This document shows positions 18,045 through 26,185 of a stretch of 64,000 bases of DNA, in pieces. Position numbers and translations under genes: made by a program. The stretch spans positions 116,938 to 180,937 of the forward strand of contig NZ_JACOOJ010000007.1 in assembly GCF_014287585.1 (NCBI RefSeq), read 5' to 3'. This stretch comes from Parabacteroides hominis (GTDB taxonomy: Bacteria > Bacteroidota > Bacteroidia > Bacteroidales > Tannerellaceae). How positions within the stretch are numbered: position 1 is the first letter of the stretch; every line of letters starts with the position of its first letter. Below the pieces are notes generated by a model that saw only the letters and a program-made list of their open reading frames with translations, was not told the DNA's origin and ran no database searches.

Positions 18045-18497
18045 ATGGCAGGAGAAAAACAAGACAATGTATGGCCGTTACCCGTTTTTTATTTTAAGGT
18101 GGAAATAGAAGATATTGGTGAGATGGCATTTAAAGAGGTTTCAGGGATGGATATGGAAGCCCAGGTGATCGAATACCGGCATGGCAACAGCCCGGTGTTT
18201 TCCAATATTAAGATGCCCGGATTAAAGAAGACCAGCAATGTAAGTTTGAAAAAAGGCGTTTTTAAATCGGATAACAAATTCTGGGACTGGTTTAATGAGA
18301 TTAAACTCAATACGATTAAAAGACGTTCCGTTACGATCAGTTTGCTGGACGAATCGGGTGCTCCCACAATGGTCTGGAAGTTGATTAATGCGTGGCCGAC
18401 CAAGATTACAGGTGTCAGTCTGAAATCGGACGGGAATGAAGCCGCTATTGAAACGCTTGATCTGGCTCATGAAGGGTTGACGATTGAAAACAACTAA
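18045..18497 (+). CDS. eCIS inner tube protein 1 (gp19/Hcp-like)
   Basis: A 150-residue tail-tube protein of the phage_T4_gp19 family (Afp1/Afp5-like). It forms hexameric rings that stack into the inner tube delivered by contraction. Family signatures are WPLPVFYFKVEIE near the N-terminus, FKEVSGMDMEAQVIEYRHG (about 27-46), a MPGLKKTSNVSLKKGVF strand pair (about 57-73), and the C-terminal DLAHEGL. The length is standard. It has the longest gap within the first half of the operon (41 bases after sheath 2) but no terminator is visible there. Confidence 0.93.
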   Translation: MAGEKQDNVWPLPVFYFKVEIEDIGEMAFKEVSGMDMEAQVIEYRHGNSPVFSNIKMPGLKKTSNVSLKKGVFKSDNKFWDWFNEIKLNTIKRRSVTISLLDESGAPTMVWKLINAWPTKITGVSLKSDGNEAAIETLDLAHEGLTIENN

Positions 18498-18508
18498 AGC
18501 GTAGGTTT

Positions 18509-18973
18509 ATGACTAAATTGACAACTAATCCATACCCTGTAGCCTTTTATTTTGCTGTGGAGTTTAAAAAAGGATCTTTTAGTATAGAACTTCCTTTTCA
18601 AGAGGTTAGTGGTCTGACCGTTGAAATAGATACTGAAGAAATAAGGGAAGGAGGAGAAAATAGCTTTACTTATCATGTACCGACAAGGATTAAACATTCG
18701 AATTTGGTATTGAAGAGGGCATTGGCTCCGATTAAGGGGGATTACTTAGAAGGGTTGACAGGACGTGCAATGAACGGTGATCCGATAAGTGCACTGAATT
18801 TGTTTGAGATAACCGTTTCCCTGATGGATGCGAATAGTGATCCTCTGAGGTCTTGGCTGATTTCTAACGCTTATGCTGTAAAGTGGGAGGTAGAGCCGTT
18901 CGGTAGTAGTAAAAACGAACTTTCCTTTGAGAAGTTAGAGTTTGCGTATTCTAAACTACAGCGAAAATTGTAA
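18509..18973 (+). CDS. eCIS inner tube protein 2 (gp19/Hcp-like)
   Basis: A 154-residue second tube protein of the same fold, with NPYPVAFYFAVEF, FQEVSGLTVEIDTEEIREGG, TRIKHSNLVLKRAL and a final EKLEFAYSKL. Sequence similarity to tube protein 1 is clear but moderate. In Afp/PVC-type particles the second tube paralogue usually forms the baseplate-proximal ring that adapts the tube to the spike; the same role is inferred here. It lies 11 bases after tube protein 1. Confidence 0.92.
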   Translation: MTKLTTNPYPVAFYFAVEFKKGSFSIELPFQEVSGLTVEIDTEEIREGGENSFTYHVPTRIKHSNLVLKRALAPIKGDYLEGLTGRAMNGDPISALNLFEITVSLMDANSDPLRSWLISNAYAVKWEVEPFGSSKNELSFEKLEFAYSKLQRKL

Positions 18974-18976
18974 TGT

Positions 18977-19138
18977 ATGGCAATTGTTATCAAAGAAATA
19001 ATAGTGCGGACAACTGTTGAACGAGGTAAGACGAAGGAACCGGCTCTTTCTGCCGAATGGCGTGAATATATACGACAGACGGTAGAAGAGCAACTTCGTG
19101 CTGCCGGGAGGAAAAACAGGCAAAAAGGAGAAAGGTAA
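18977..19138 (+). CDS. DUF5908-type small eCIS protein
   Basis: A 53-residue protein starting MAIVIKEIIVRTTVE and ending in the very basic tail AAGRKNRQKGER. The N-terminal strand followed by a short charged helix (EWREYIRQTVEEQLR) matches the DUF5908 family, which sits between tube and LysM genes in Bacteroidetes eCIS loci (Afp6-like position). It starts 3 bases after the tube gene and its stop abuts the next ATG, so it is translated as part of the operon. Its molecular role is not known to me. Confidence 0.8.
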   Translation: MAIVIKEIIVRTTVERGKTKEPALSAEWREYIRQTVEEQLRAAGRKNRQKGER

Positions 19139-19139
19139 A

Positions 19140-19799
19140 ATGGGAAAATTGCAGAAGATGAAGCTGGAGGCTTATGATAATAGTCTTATGACCGGATCTC
19201 CCGTCGCTTCTGTGGAGGTTCCGGTTAATCCTGACAATTATAAGTTGACGAAAGATATCGGGCATTCCGAGAACAAGGAGCAGGGGCAGAAAGATACAAC
19301 CGTCCACTTTAATAAATACGAGAAAGAGAATTTATCTTTCAGCGTAGTTTTTGATGGGACAGGGGTAATTCCTTCTACGAATATGAATACGGTGACAGAC
19401 AAAGTGAAAGAACTGGAAAAAGTCGTATATAACTGTAATAATAAAATTCACCAGCCCAACTTTGTCAGGATCGCCTGGGGAAAACTTGTCTTTTGCGGGC
19501 AGTTAAGTACTTATAGCCTGAATTATACCCTGTTTTCATCGGAAGGAGTTCCGCTTCGCGTAAAGATCGATATGGCTTTCAGCCGGGCGGTCAGTCAGGA
19601 AGTCGCAGTTAAATTGAGAGAAAATGCAAGTATAGAGGAAGTGAATGTCGAATTTAAAGAAGGAGACACGGTAAGCAAAAAGTGCTATACTATGTATGAT
19701 AATGAACTGGTAGCTAGGGAAGTGGCCAAAGAGAATGATTTGGATCGTTTTAGAAATATTGAACCGGGGACACAATTAGTGTTTCCCGCATTAAAATAA
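19140..19799 (+). CDS. eCIS baseplate hub protein with LysM-like domain (Afp7-like)
   Basis: A 219-residue protein. The N-terminal about 155 residues match the CIS tube/baseplate hub family (KLEAYDNSLMTGSP, PVNPDNYKL, FDGTGVIP, VRIAWGKLVFCGQLSTYSLNY). The C-terminal about 50 residues form a LysM-like module (YTMYDNELVAREVAKENDLDRF, then GTQLVFP). In contractile particles this protein links the tube to the spike. The start at 19140 is the MGKLQKMKLE ATG one base after the preceding stop; an in-frame upstream codon at 19098 would overlap DUF5908. Confidence 0.88.
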   Translation: MGKLQKMKLEAYDNSLMTGSPVASVEVPVNPDNYKLTKDIGHSENKEQGQKDTTVHFNKYEKENLSFSVVFDGTGVIPSTNMNTVTDKVKELEKVVYNCNNKIHQPNFVRIAWGKLVFCGQLSTYSLNYTLFSSEGVPLRVKIDMAFSRAVSQEVAVKLRENASIEEVNVEFKEGDTVSKKCYTMYDNELVAREVAKENDLDRFRNIEPGTQLVFPALK

Positions 19800-19805
19800 A
19801 AAAAT

Positions 19806-21590
19806 ATGGATGTATCACCAGCAGAAAACAGTAACAGGATCGTATATTATAAAATCGAATCGAACGGTAAGGAGATCGACAAAGCTTTTCGTTTTTCCTA
19901 TTTTTGTTCAAGCAATCTGCTGAACCATATAGGGAAAGCAACCTTGAAGTTCGACACCGGTAGTGTAGAGAAAATGTCTTTTGACGAATCGGACGGAAGT
20001 ACGTTTCAACCGGGTGTCGAAATCCGGGTTTACGCAGGATATACAAAAGGGAAGGAAGAACTGATTTACGAAGGGGTTATCATCAGCCAGAGTCTCGAAA
20101 TACAGGGTACTGTCCGTCCACAATTGGTCGTCGAATGCCGGGATTATACTTTTGCCGCTACACGAGGACGGAAAAATGCTGTATTTGAAGAAATGTGCGA
20201 TGGCGATATTATCTGTAAAATATTGAAGCCATACGGTTTATCATGTACGGTTGAAAAATCGACGATGAATCATCATTCATTGATCCAGTATTATTGTTCG
20301 GATTGGGATTTTATACGTGCGCGTGCCGAGGCGAATGGTCTGGTGATATCTGTAAAAGGGAAAAATGTGACGGTTAAAAAGCCGGAGGTAAACCAGAAAG
20401 CTGTTTTAAATGTGGAATATGGAAATGATTTGATCAGCTTTAATGGTTCCCTGTCAGCAACCGATCAGTATAGTCAGGTTGTCACGAATGCATGGGACTT
20501 TGATAATCAGGAAGTGATTTCAGCTTTAGCTTCTTCTCCAACCCTGAACAATCAGGGAGATCTTTCGGCAAGTAAATTGCAAAAGGCAGGTGGAGACAAA
20601 ATGGTTTACCAGACAGATTCATTTATCGTTAAAAGTTCATTGAAAGTCTGGGCCGATTCGATTTCTTTACGAAATGGATTATCCCGCTATCAAGGTGATT
20701 TTTCTTTTGTTGGGAATGCGGCTCCTTTTCCGGGCTGTATTGTCGTTTTGTCTAAATTAGGAAAGCGGTTTGACGGGAATGTCTATGTCGGAGGAGTAGA
20801 ACATACGATTGAAAAGGATTTATGGCACACTCGCATTATTATGGGATTGCCTTCGGATAACGTGACAGACTTGCCGGATGTAGTGGCTCCTGCGGCTTCC
20901 GGTTATTTGCCGGGGATTGAAGGTTTGCATATAGGGAAGGTAAAAAAAGTGGAGGATGATCCGCTTTCTCAGAATCGCATATGGATAGAATTACCATTAC
21001 TGAATGGTGTAAAAAATACGGTATGGGCCCGTTTAAGTACTTTGTATGCGTCATCCAATGCCGGAAGTTTTTTCCTGCCCGAAGCCGGCGATGAGGTTGT
21101 TGTCGGTTTTTTCAATGATGATCCTTGCTCGCCCGTTATTTTAGGAAGCCTGTTCAGCAAGAAAAAAGTATCTCCTTATAAGCCGGGGCAACGGAATGAT
21201 ATGAAAGCTTTTGTCACACGGGAGAAAATGAAGATTGAGTTTAATGAGGAGAAAAAGATCATAACGATTTCTACACCCGGAAATAATTCAATTGAAATCA
21301 ATGATGATAAAAGTCGAATCCGGTTAAGCGACCAGCATAAAAATGAGATAGTGATGGATCGTAATGGCATCCTGTTTAATTCGTCTAAAGATATTGTGTT
21401 AAAAGCAAAAGGCAATATCTCGATGGAAGCAATGAAGATGGATATGAACGCAAAATTGGATGTCGGAATAAATGGAATGAATGTGAAAGTCGCTGCTAAA
21501 ATGGGAGTTTCTATGAAAGGAAATGCGACTGCCGAACTTTCTGCTTCCGGGCAAACAACTGTCAAAGGGGGAATTGTGATGATAAATTAG
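19806..21590 (+). CDS. eCIS central spike (VgrG-like, gp27-gp5 fusion; Afp8-like)
   Basis: A 594-residue trimeric spike protein. The N-terminal gp27-like hub spans about 1-360 (GVEIRVYAGYTKGKEELIYEG, VVECRDYTFAATRG). A gp5-like OB fold follows at about 370-460 (IGKVKKVEDDP, VWARLST, LPEAGDEVVVGFFNDDP, VILGSLFS). From about 470 to the end there is a beta-helix of short repeats (IEINDDKSRIRLSD, DIVLKAKGNISMEA, TTVKGGIVMIN) tapering to the tip. There is no C-terminal enzymatic extension as in evolved VgrGs. It precedes the PAAR tip gene by 30 bases. Confidence 0.95.
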   Translation: MDVSPAENSNRIVYYKIESNGKEIDKAFRFSYFCSSNLLNHIGKATLKFDTGSVEKMSFDESDGSTFQPGVEIRVYAGYTKGKEELIYEGVIISQSLEIQGTVRPQLVVECRDYTFAATRGRKNAVFEEMCDGDIICKILKPYGLSCTVEKSTMNHHSLIQYYCSDWDFIRARAEANGLVISVKGKNVTVKKPEVNQKAVLNVEYGNDLISFNGSLSATDQYSQVVTNAWDFDNQEVISALASSPTLNNQGDLSASKLQKAGGDKMVYQTDSFIVKSSLKVWADSISLRNGLSRYQGDFSFVGNAAPFPGCIVVLSKLGKRFDGNVYVGGVEHTIEKDLWHTRIIMGLPSDNVTDLPDVVAPAASGYLPGIEGLHIGKVKKVEDDPLSQNRIWIELPLLNGVKNTVWARLSTLYASSNAGSFFLPEAGDEVVVGFFNDDPCSPVILGSLFSKKKVSPYKPGQRNDMKAFVTREKMKIEFNEEKKIITISTPGNNSIEINDDKSRIRLSDQHKNEIVMDRNGILFNSSKDIVLKAKGNISMEAMKMDMNAKLDVGINGMNVKVAAKMGVSMKGNATAELSASGQTTVKGGIVMIN

Positions 21591-21620
21591 GATAAAAAGA
21601 ACAATTAAAAAGCAAATAAA

Positions 21621-21923
21621 ATGCCACCAGCTGCAAGAATAACCGATATGCATACTTGTCCGATGCAAACGCCCGCTTTCCCTTCTCCTATCCCGCATGT
21701 GGGAGGACCCGTAATAGGACCGGGTGTTGCGACTGTTTTAATAGGGAAACTGCCGGCGGCAGTAGTAGGAGACATGTGTGTATGTGTCGGACCGCCCGAC
21801 ACGATAATGAAAGGATCGTCAACCGTATTGATAGGGGGAAAACCAGCTGCCCGCATGGGAGATACGACTGCCCATGGCGGGACGATTGCGTTAGGATGCC
21901 CGACTGTAATAATAGGAGGATAG
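21621..21923 (+). CDS. PAAR-domain spike tip protein
   Basis: A 100-residue PAAR protein (Afp10-like) that caps the VgrG-like spike with a sharp metal-bound cone. The chain is Gly/Pro-rich with typical turns: MPPAARITDMHTCP, HVGGPVIGPG, GKLPAAVVGDMC, VLIGGKPAARMGD, and TAHGGTIALG. Its His and Cys residues are consistent with a zinc or iron site at the tip. There is no toxin extension. It lies directly after the spike gene and 5 bases before gp25. Confidence 0.95.
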   Translation: MPPAARITDMHTCPMQTPAFPSPIPHVGGPVIGPGVATVLIGKLPAAVVGDMCVCVGPPDTIMKGSSTVLIGGKPAARMGDTTAHGGTIALGCPTVIIGG

Positions 21924-21928
21924 AAGAT

Positions 21929-22324
21929 ATGAATCATAATTCGTTTTTAGGTAAGGGCTGGAGTTTTCCACCGCAATTTGAACGGAGCAATGAGGTTACA
22001 CACATGGTCGTGGATGAGGAAGATATCAGACAAAGTCTGATAATCCTTCTTTCAACTTCAAGAGGAGAACGTTTTAATCGGCAGTATGGATGTAATCTGA
22101 ATGATTTTTTGCATGAAGAAATAAATCCTACTACCCTTCAATTGATGGAAGAGCAAATTCAGAGGTCTGTTCTTTTGTACGAACCACGGATTGAATTGAT
22201 AAATGTTAAATTTGATACTACCCAAGAAGTGAGTGGAGTCATTTTGATCAATTTGGAATATCAGATCCGAAAATTGAATGTGGTGTCGAATTTGGTATAT
22301 CCGTATTATTTAGAAAATCGGTAA
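21929..22324 (+). CDS. gp25-like baseplate wedge protein (Afp9-like)
   Basis: A 131-residue member of the GPW/gp25 family, which nucleates sheath assembly on the baseplate. Features: an N-terminal GKGWSFPPQF, EEDIRQSLIILLSTSRGERFNRQYGC in the middle (the conserved E-x-x-I/S...L-x-T-x-x-GER pattern), and YQIRKLN near the end. The ATG at 21929 is chosen since the same frame reads back into the PAAR gene without another supported start. Spacing to neighbours is 5 and 4 bases. Confidence 0.93.
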   Translation: MNHNSFLGKGWSFPPQFERSNEVTHMVVDEEDIRQSLIILLSTSRGERFNRQYGCNLNDFLHEEINPTTLQLMEEQIQRSVLLYEPRIELINVKFDTTQEVSGVILINLEYQIRKLNVVSNLVYPYYLENR

Positions 22325-22328
22325 TCGC

Positions 22329-25300
22329 GTGTTTCGAGACAGGGATAAAGAAGGTTTAAGCAGACAGGAACGATTGGATGCAATCCGTACGGATCGACCG
22401 TTTCGTGTTATGGAAGATGATTTTTTCCACCTGGCCGGGCGTGTCCTTGACAATACTTCTTTTATCCGTTATTTTAATGCTAAGAATATTCCTGACGGAT
22501 ATTGGGAAGAACTTTATAAAAACCAGCCGTTAATCATACTGCTGGAGATTCTCCTTTTCGATACCGTAAAGAGAGAACGGGATTTTGACGGTCTGAAGTT
22601 TGTGAATGACCGTCGTTTGTTATATAACGAACTTCAGATTGTTTTTGAACAATGGGAAGAGCGGTTAAGTCACTTTTTTACGCCCCGTACGCCTTTGTTA
22701 TTAACACATTTACGACTTCAAACAACTATTTGGGCGCAATCGGAATCATTAACAAAAGGAAATACAACAGATAGCGGGATCGATATTAACGATAATGAAT
22801 ATATCCGATTAAATTATTATAAAGCTTTGGATTTTATACGGGATATCCAGAATCAAAGTGAGTTGTATTTTCATGATATCGAAGTCACCGGAGAAGTCGA
22901 TCCTTCGGTCGCTATCCTTATTGCATTTATAAAGAACTATAGGAAAGTTGTTTCAAAATATAATAAAAGATGGGAGCAACTTCCTGAATATTATCTGGAT
23001 AAAATCCTCCATGTGACTCCTCGCTGCTTTTTACCGTGGACAACCTGGTTGGTTCTGGAAATGGAGGAGAATACCGATACTGTCCATATTCCGGCTCATA
23101 CGGCTTTTATTGCCGGCAAGCAGAAAGATGATATATCGATTCTTTTCAGGAATGAAAAGGATTGTTATGCCAGCCGGATGCAAATAGAGAAAGTATTGGC
23201 TTATTATTTTGAGGATGTTCTGTTGAGGAGCGACCTGTCGGATTACATTAATCCCGAAGATCCTTCAAAGGTAGATTCTAAAATCATTTTTCAGAATGAT
23301 GTTCGGGCAGAAGTTTTTTCTGTCGGTATCATGCTGGAATCGTCATTACTCTTTATGAAAGAAGGAGTGCGTCAGATATTTGTCACCTTGGATTTGTGTG
23401 AAAAGAATGGTTTGGAAGACTCGGAAAAAACATGTATTCCGGAAAACCTGAACGATGCCTTTTTCCCTGAAATCAGTACACTTGCTGGCTGGAATACAAT
23501 AGAAGATTATACGTTGTTGTACGATAAGGAGAAGAATTGTCTGAATTTCCAATTCCGGCTTCCACTTGACTATCCGGCTATCGAACCTTGTAGTGAAATA
23601 CATGGAATCGTTACGCAGGCACCGGCTATCCGGTTGCTGATGAATGCGGAAGCAACCTGTTATCCGTATAAATGGATGGCGGATAACCGCTTCGAGCGGA
23701 TACATATACGTGTAGATGTCTCGGAGATTATTCCTTCGGAGGTTTTAAGTGTTTTAGGACAAGCAGATTCTTCGCAACCTTTTTTCCCTTTTGGGGCGAT
23801 GCCGGAACAAAATGACTGGTTGGTTTGGAAAAATGAAGAGATTGCCAGGAAAAAGGTCAAGGAAGTTTGTCTGAAATGTAGCTGGTTGCAGTTGCCGGCT
23901 TCCGAATTAGGTTTTTACGATGTTTATAAAAAGTATGTTCCACCATTGGACAATAGTTCTTTTAAGGTACGGAAAGAGTATTTATCACAAAATAAATGGA
24001 TACCGGTTTCTGTTGGAAACGACCCGTTATTTTCATTTGTTACTGCTAAGGGAAAGGTGGAAAGAGAAAGTTCTTTTACTTGGTCGGCAGGTGGAGATGC
24101 CGGATTTGACGGATCATTCAGGTTGGTATTGGCAGAACCGGCAATCGGATTCGGACATGTTGCCTTCCGGAAACTCTTTAATGAGTGTGTACTTCGTAAT
24201 ACATTTAGAAAAAAGAAGGAAGAACTTCCGGAAGTTCCGATAACTCCCTTGATAGATAGTGTGTACGTCAGTTATACCGCAGAAGAAGAAATATCGACAT
24301 GTGCCGGAGGGGCTTCATCAATTGCCTTTTATTATGTGCATCCGTTGCTTGATGATTGTTTGAGGAAAGTGACGTTGACGGCTCCTCCCTTGTTATATGA
24401 AGGCGTTTCGAATAAGCGTAATTTATTGTTAGGGATTTCCGGGGCTATAGGGGAAACTTTTATCCGCTTTCTGGTTGATTTGGCTCCATTCGAGAGAGCT
24501 GTCAGACGGAATAATTTTCAGATAGTGTGGTTTATCAAGAAGAAACAGTGGCATTGGGAACGTTTATCTCCAGAGACGGTTCGTACAGATACGACAGACT
24601 GTTTCTTGCAAACGGGACTGATCGAGTTGCAACTCACGGAACCGGTGTCTAACGAATGGTTGGATGAAAATGGATTGTGTTGGATTTGTGCAGCCTTTAA
24701 GGATGCGAAGGAAAAGGAAGAAGAATTGAGTCCTGTCATTTCTGGTTTTTATATGAATGTGCTGCAAGTGACATTAGATACCGGACAGCCTGGATTTGAT
24801 GAGAAACAACTTCCTTCCGGTTTCCCGGTCGGAACTATCCGTCAGGTGGAGAATGTGTTGCCTGGAATTTCAGGAGTCATGCAGATAGTCGACGCTTTTG
24901 GCGGTGGGCTGGAAGAATCCGGAGATGAACTGAAAGTCAGGATTGCCAATCGGATCAGTAACCGTGACCGGGCTGTTACTAAGCGGGATTATGAAGAATT
25001 GGTGCTGACCAATTTTGGCGAAGTCGGAAAAGTTTATTGTCTTGTTGAAAGAGAAGCGGAAGAAGCTGGGGCCGTAGCCGTTTCTTTGGTGGTGATTCCT
25101 TTGGTTTATGAGAAAGGGAAATATCCGCTTTGTGAAAATTCTCTTTTGTGGCGGGTTGAGGATTTTATGAAGGGACATACCAGTCCGTTTGTCAAACTCT
25201 ATGTTCGTAACCCTTTTTATGAGGAAGTTACGGTTCGTTGCCGGATTAAACTGATGAATTCGGATATTCCGCGTGGAGAAGTGGAAAGAGAACTCGTGCA

Positions 25301-25655
25301 GCGCATCAATCACTGTATTGCTCCTTGGCAGGAAACGAATGTTCCTCCTCTTTTTAGCCATTCTTTCGGATTAGATGACATGAAGAATGTAATAGCGAAC
25401 AGCCCTCTAATCCTGTCGGTAACAGACTTGGTTGTCTTGCACCGCACATCTGTAGGTATGTTTCGTTACCATCTGGAGTGTGTGTATGATTGTGATGAGA
25501 AACCGGCGCGTATAAAAGCATATTATGCCGGAAATATTCTGTTCCCGGCACAAAAACATTTGATTTATATGTCAAAGGATGAAAAAGAAGGTTCACCGGT
25601 TGGAATAGGAGAACTGAAAATTGGTAATACATTTATAATAGATATAATAGACTGA
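22329..25655 (+). CDS. Large baseplate wedge protein (baseplate J/gp6-like; Afp11-like)
   Basis: A 1108-residue protein, the largest in the operon. The N-terminal part has a stretch ELYKNQPLIILLEILLFDT typical of large eCIS baseplate proteins, and the C-terminal third holds the baseplate_J signature FGGGLEESGDELKVRI followed by RDRAVTKRDYEELVLTNFGE (about 855-905) and strands of gp6-like arms. In contractile particles these wedges surround the hub and trigger sheath contraction. The start is a GTG at 22329, four bases after gp25; the first in-frame ATG lies 27 codons on within a conserved-looking stretch, so GTG is preferred. Confidence 0.88.
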   Translation: MFRDRDKEGLSRQERLDAIRTDRPFRVMEDDFFHLAGRVLDNTSFIRYFNAKNIPDGYWEELYKNQPLIILLEILLFDTVKRERDFDGLKFVNDRRLLYNELQIVFEQWEERLSHFFTPRTPLLLTHLRLQTTIWAQSESLTKGNTTDSGIDINDNEYIRLNYYKALDFIRDIQNQSELYFHDIEVTGEVDPSVAILIAFIKNYRKVVSKYNKRWEQLPEYYLDKILHVTPRCFLPWTTWLVLEMEENTDTVHIPAHTAFIAGKQKDDISILFRNEKDCYASRMQIEKVLAYYFEDVLLRSDLSDYINPEDPSKVDSKIIFQNDVRAEVFSVGIMLESSLLFMKEGVRQIFVTLDLCEKNGLEDSEKTCIPENLNDAFFPEISTLAGWNTIEDYTLLYDKEKNCLNFQFRLPLDYPAIEPCSEIHGIVTQAPAIRLLMNAEATCYPYKWMADNRFERIHIRVDVSEIIPSEVLSVLGQADSSQPFFPFGAMPEQNDWLVWKNEEIARKKVKEVCLKCSWLQLPASELGFYDVYKKYVPPLDNSSFKVRKEYLSQNKWIPVSVGNDPLFSFVTAKGKVERESSFTWSAGGDAGFDGSFRLVLAEPAIGFGHVAFRKLFNECVLRNTFRKKKEELPEVPITPLIDSVYVSYTAEEEISTCAGGASSIAFYYVHPLLDDCLRKVTLTAPPLLYEGVSNKRNLLLGISGAIGETFIRFLVDLAPFERAVRRNNFQIVWFIKKKQWHWERLSPETVRTDTTDCFLQTGLIELQLTEPVSNEWLDENGLCWICAAFKDAKEKEEELSPVISGFYMNVLQVTLDTGQPGFDEKQLPSGFPVGTIRQVENVLPGISGVMQIVDAFGGGLEESGDELKVRIANRISNRDRAVTKRDYEELVLTNFGEVGKVYCLVEREAEEAGAVAVSLVVIPLVYEKGKYPLCENSLLWRVEDFMKGHTSPFVKLYVRNPFYEEVTVRCRIKLMNSDIPRGEVERELVQRINHCIAPWQETNVPPLFSHSFGLDDMKNVIANSPLILSVTDLVVLHRTSVGMFRYHLECVYDCDEKPARIKAYYAGNILFPAQKHLIYMSKDEKEGSPVGIGELKIGNTFIIDIID

Positions 25656-25658
25656 TAT

Positions 25659-26174
25659 ATGGCAAAAAGAGACAGAAATACTTTAAAATCCTATTTTAAA
25701 TGCGGGAATATGCCACAAGAGGAGCATTTTAGCGATTTGATCGACTCGGTGCTGAATCTGGTGGATGATCAGCAACCGGTCGTTCCGACTCCACCGCTGC
25801 CGCCTTCTCCGGATCCGCCTTTATCCAAAGAATTCCGGGTTGAAGTGCCGGCCGATGGCAATTGGCATTCACTGACCGTTCCGTCGGATCGTTGCCGCTG
25901 TTATTCGCTGGTTGCTGGTTGTAGCTCTGCGAAGGAGGATCGGTTTGCTTTGATTTATGCGGTGGCCATGCATTGCATGGGGAATGCCCGCAAAATCAAA
26001 TATATGACAAGTTGGTATCTGTTTTTCCCCAGTAAGTTGAAACTACGCTGGTATTCTGATGACAATGCCTGGACTTTACAGATTCGTACCAGGCATAACT
26101 ATGGGGATGGCGTTAGTATTTATGCAAAGCTGACGGAACTGTGGGGAGAGACTGAAATGAACTGGATACTTTAA
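25659..26174 (+). CDS. Uncharacterised eCIS protein, possible short fibre or baseplate accessory
   Basis: A 171-residue protein that I cannot name. The N-terminus RDRNTLKSYFKCGNMPQEEH followed by FSDLIDSVLNLVDD is a motif I associate with Bacteroidetes tail-fibre-like or structural proteins. A Pro-rich linker (about 41-58) leads to a C-terminal beta-rich domain with several Trp and Tyr (WHSLTVPSDR, WYLFFPSKLKLRWYSDDNAW). That layout, an attachment helix, a hinge and a small beta domain, would suit a short receptor-binding fibre or a plug. It lies between the two wedge genes where Afp-type loci carry baseplate or fibre genes. The function is inference. Confidence 0.7.
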   Translation: MAKRDRNTLKSYFKCGNMPQEEHFSDLIDSVLNLVDDQQPVVPTPPLPPSPDPPLSKEFRVEVPADGNWHSLTVPSDRCRCYSLVAGCSSAKEDRFALIYAVAMHCMGNARKIKYMTSWYLFFPSKLKLRWYSDDNAWTLQIRTRHNYGDGVSIYAKLTELWGETEMNWIL

Positions 26175-26185
26175 AAGAACCGTTT

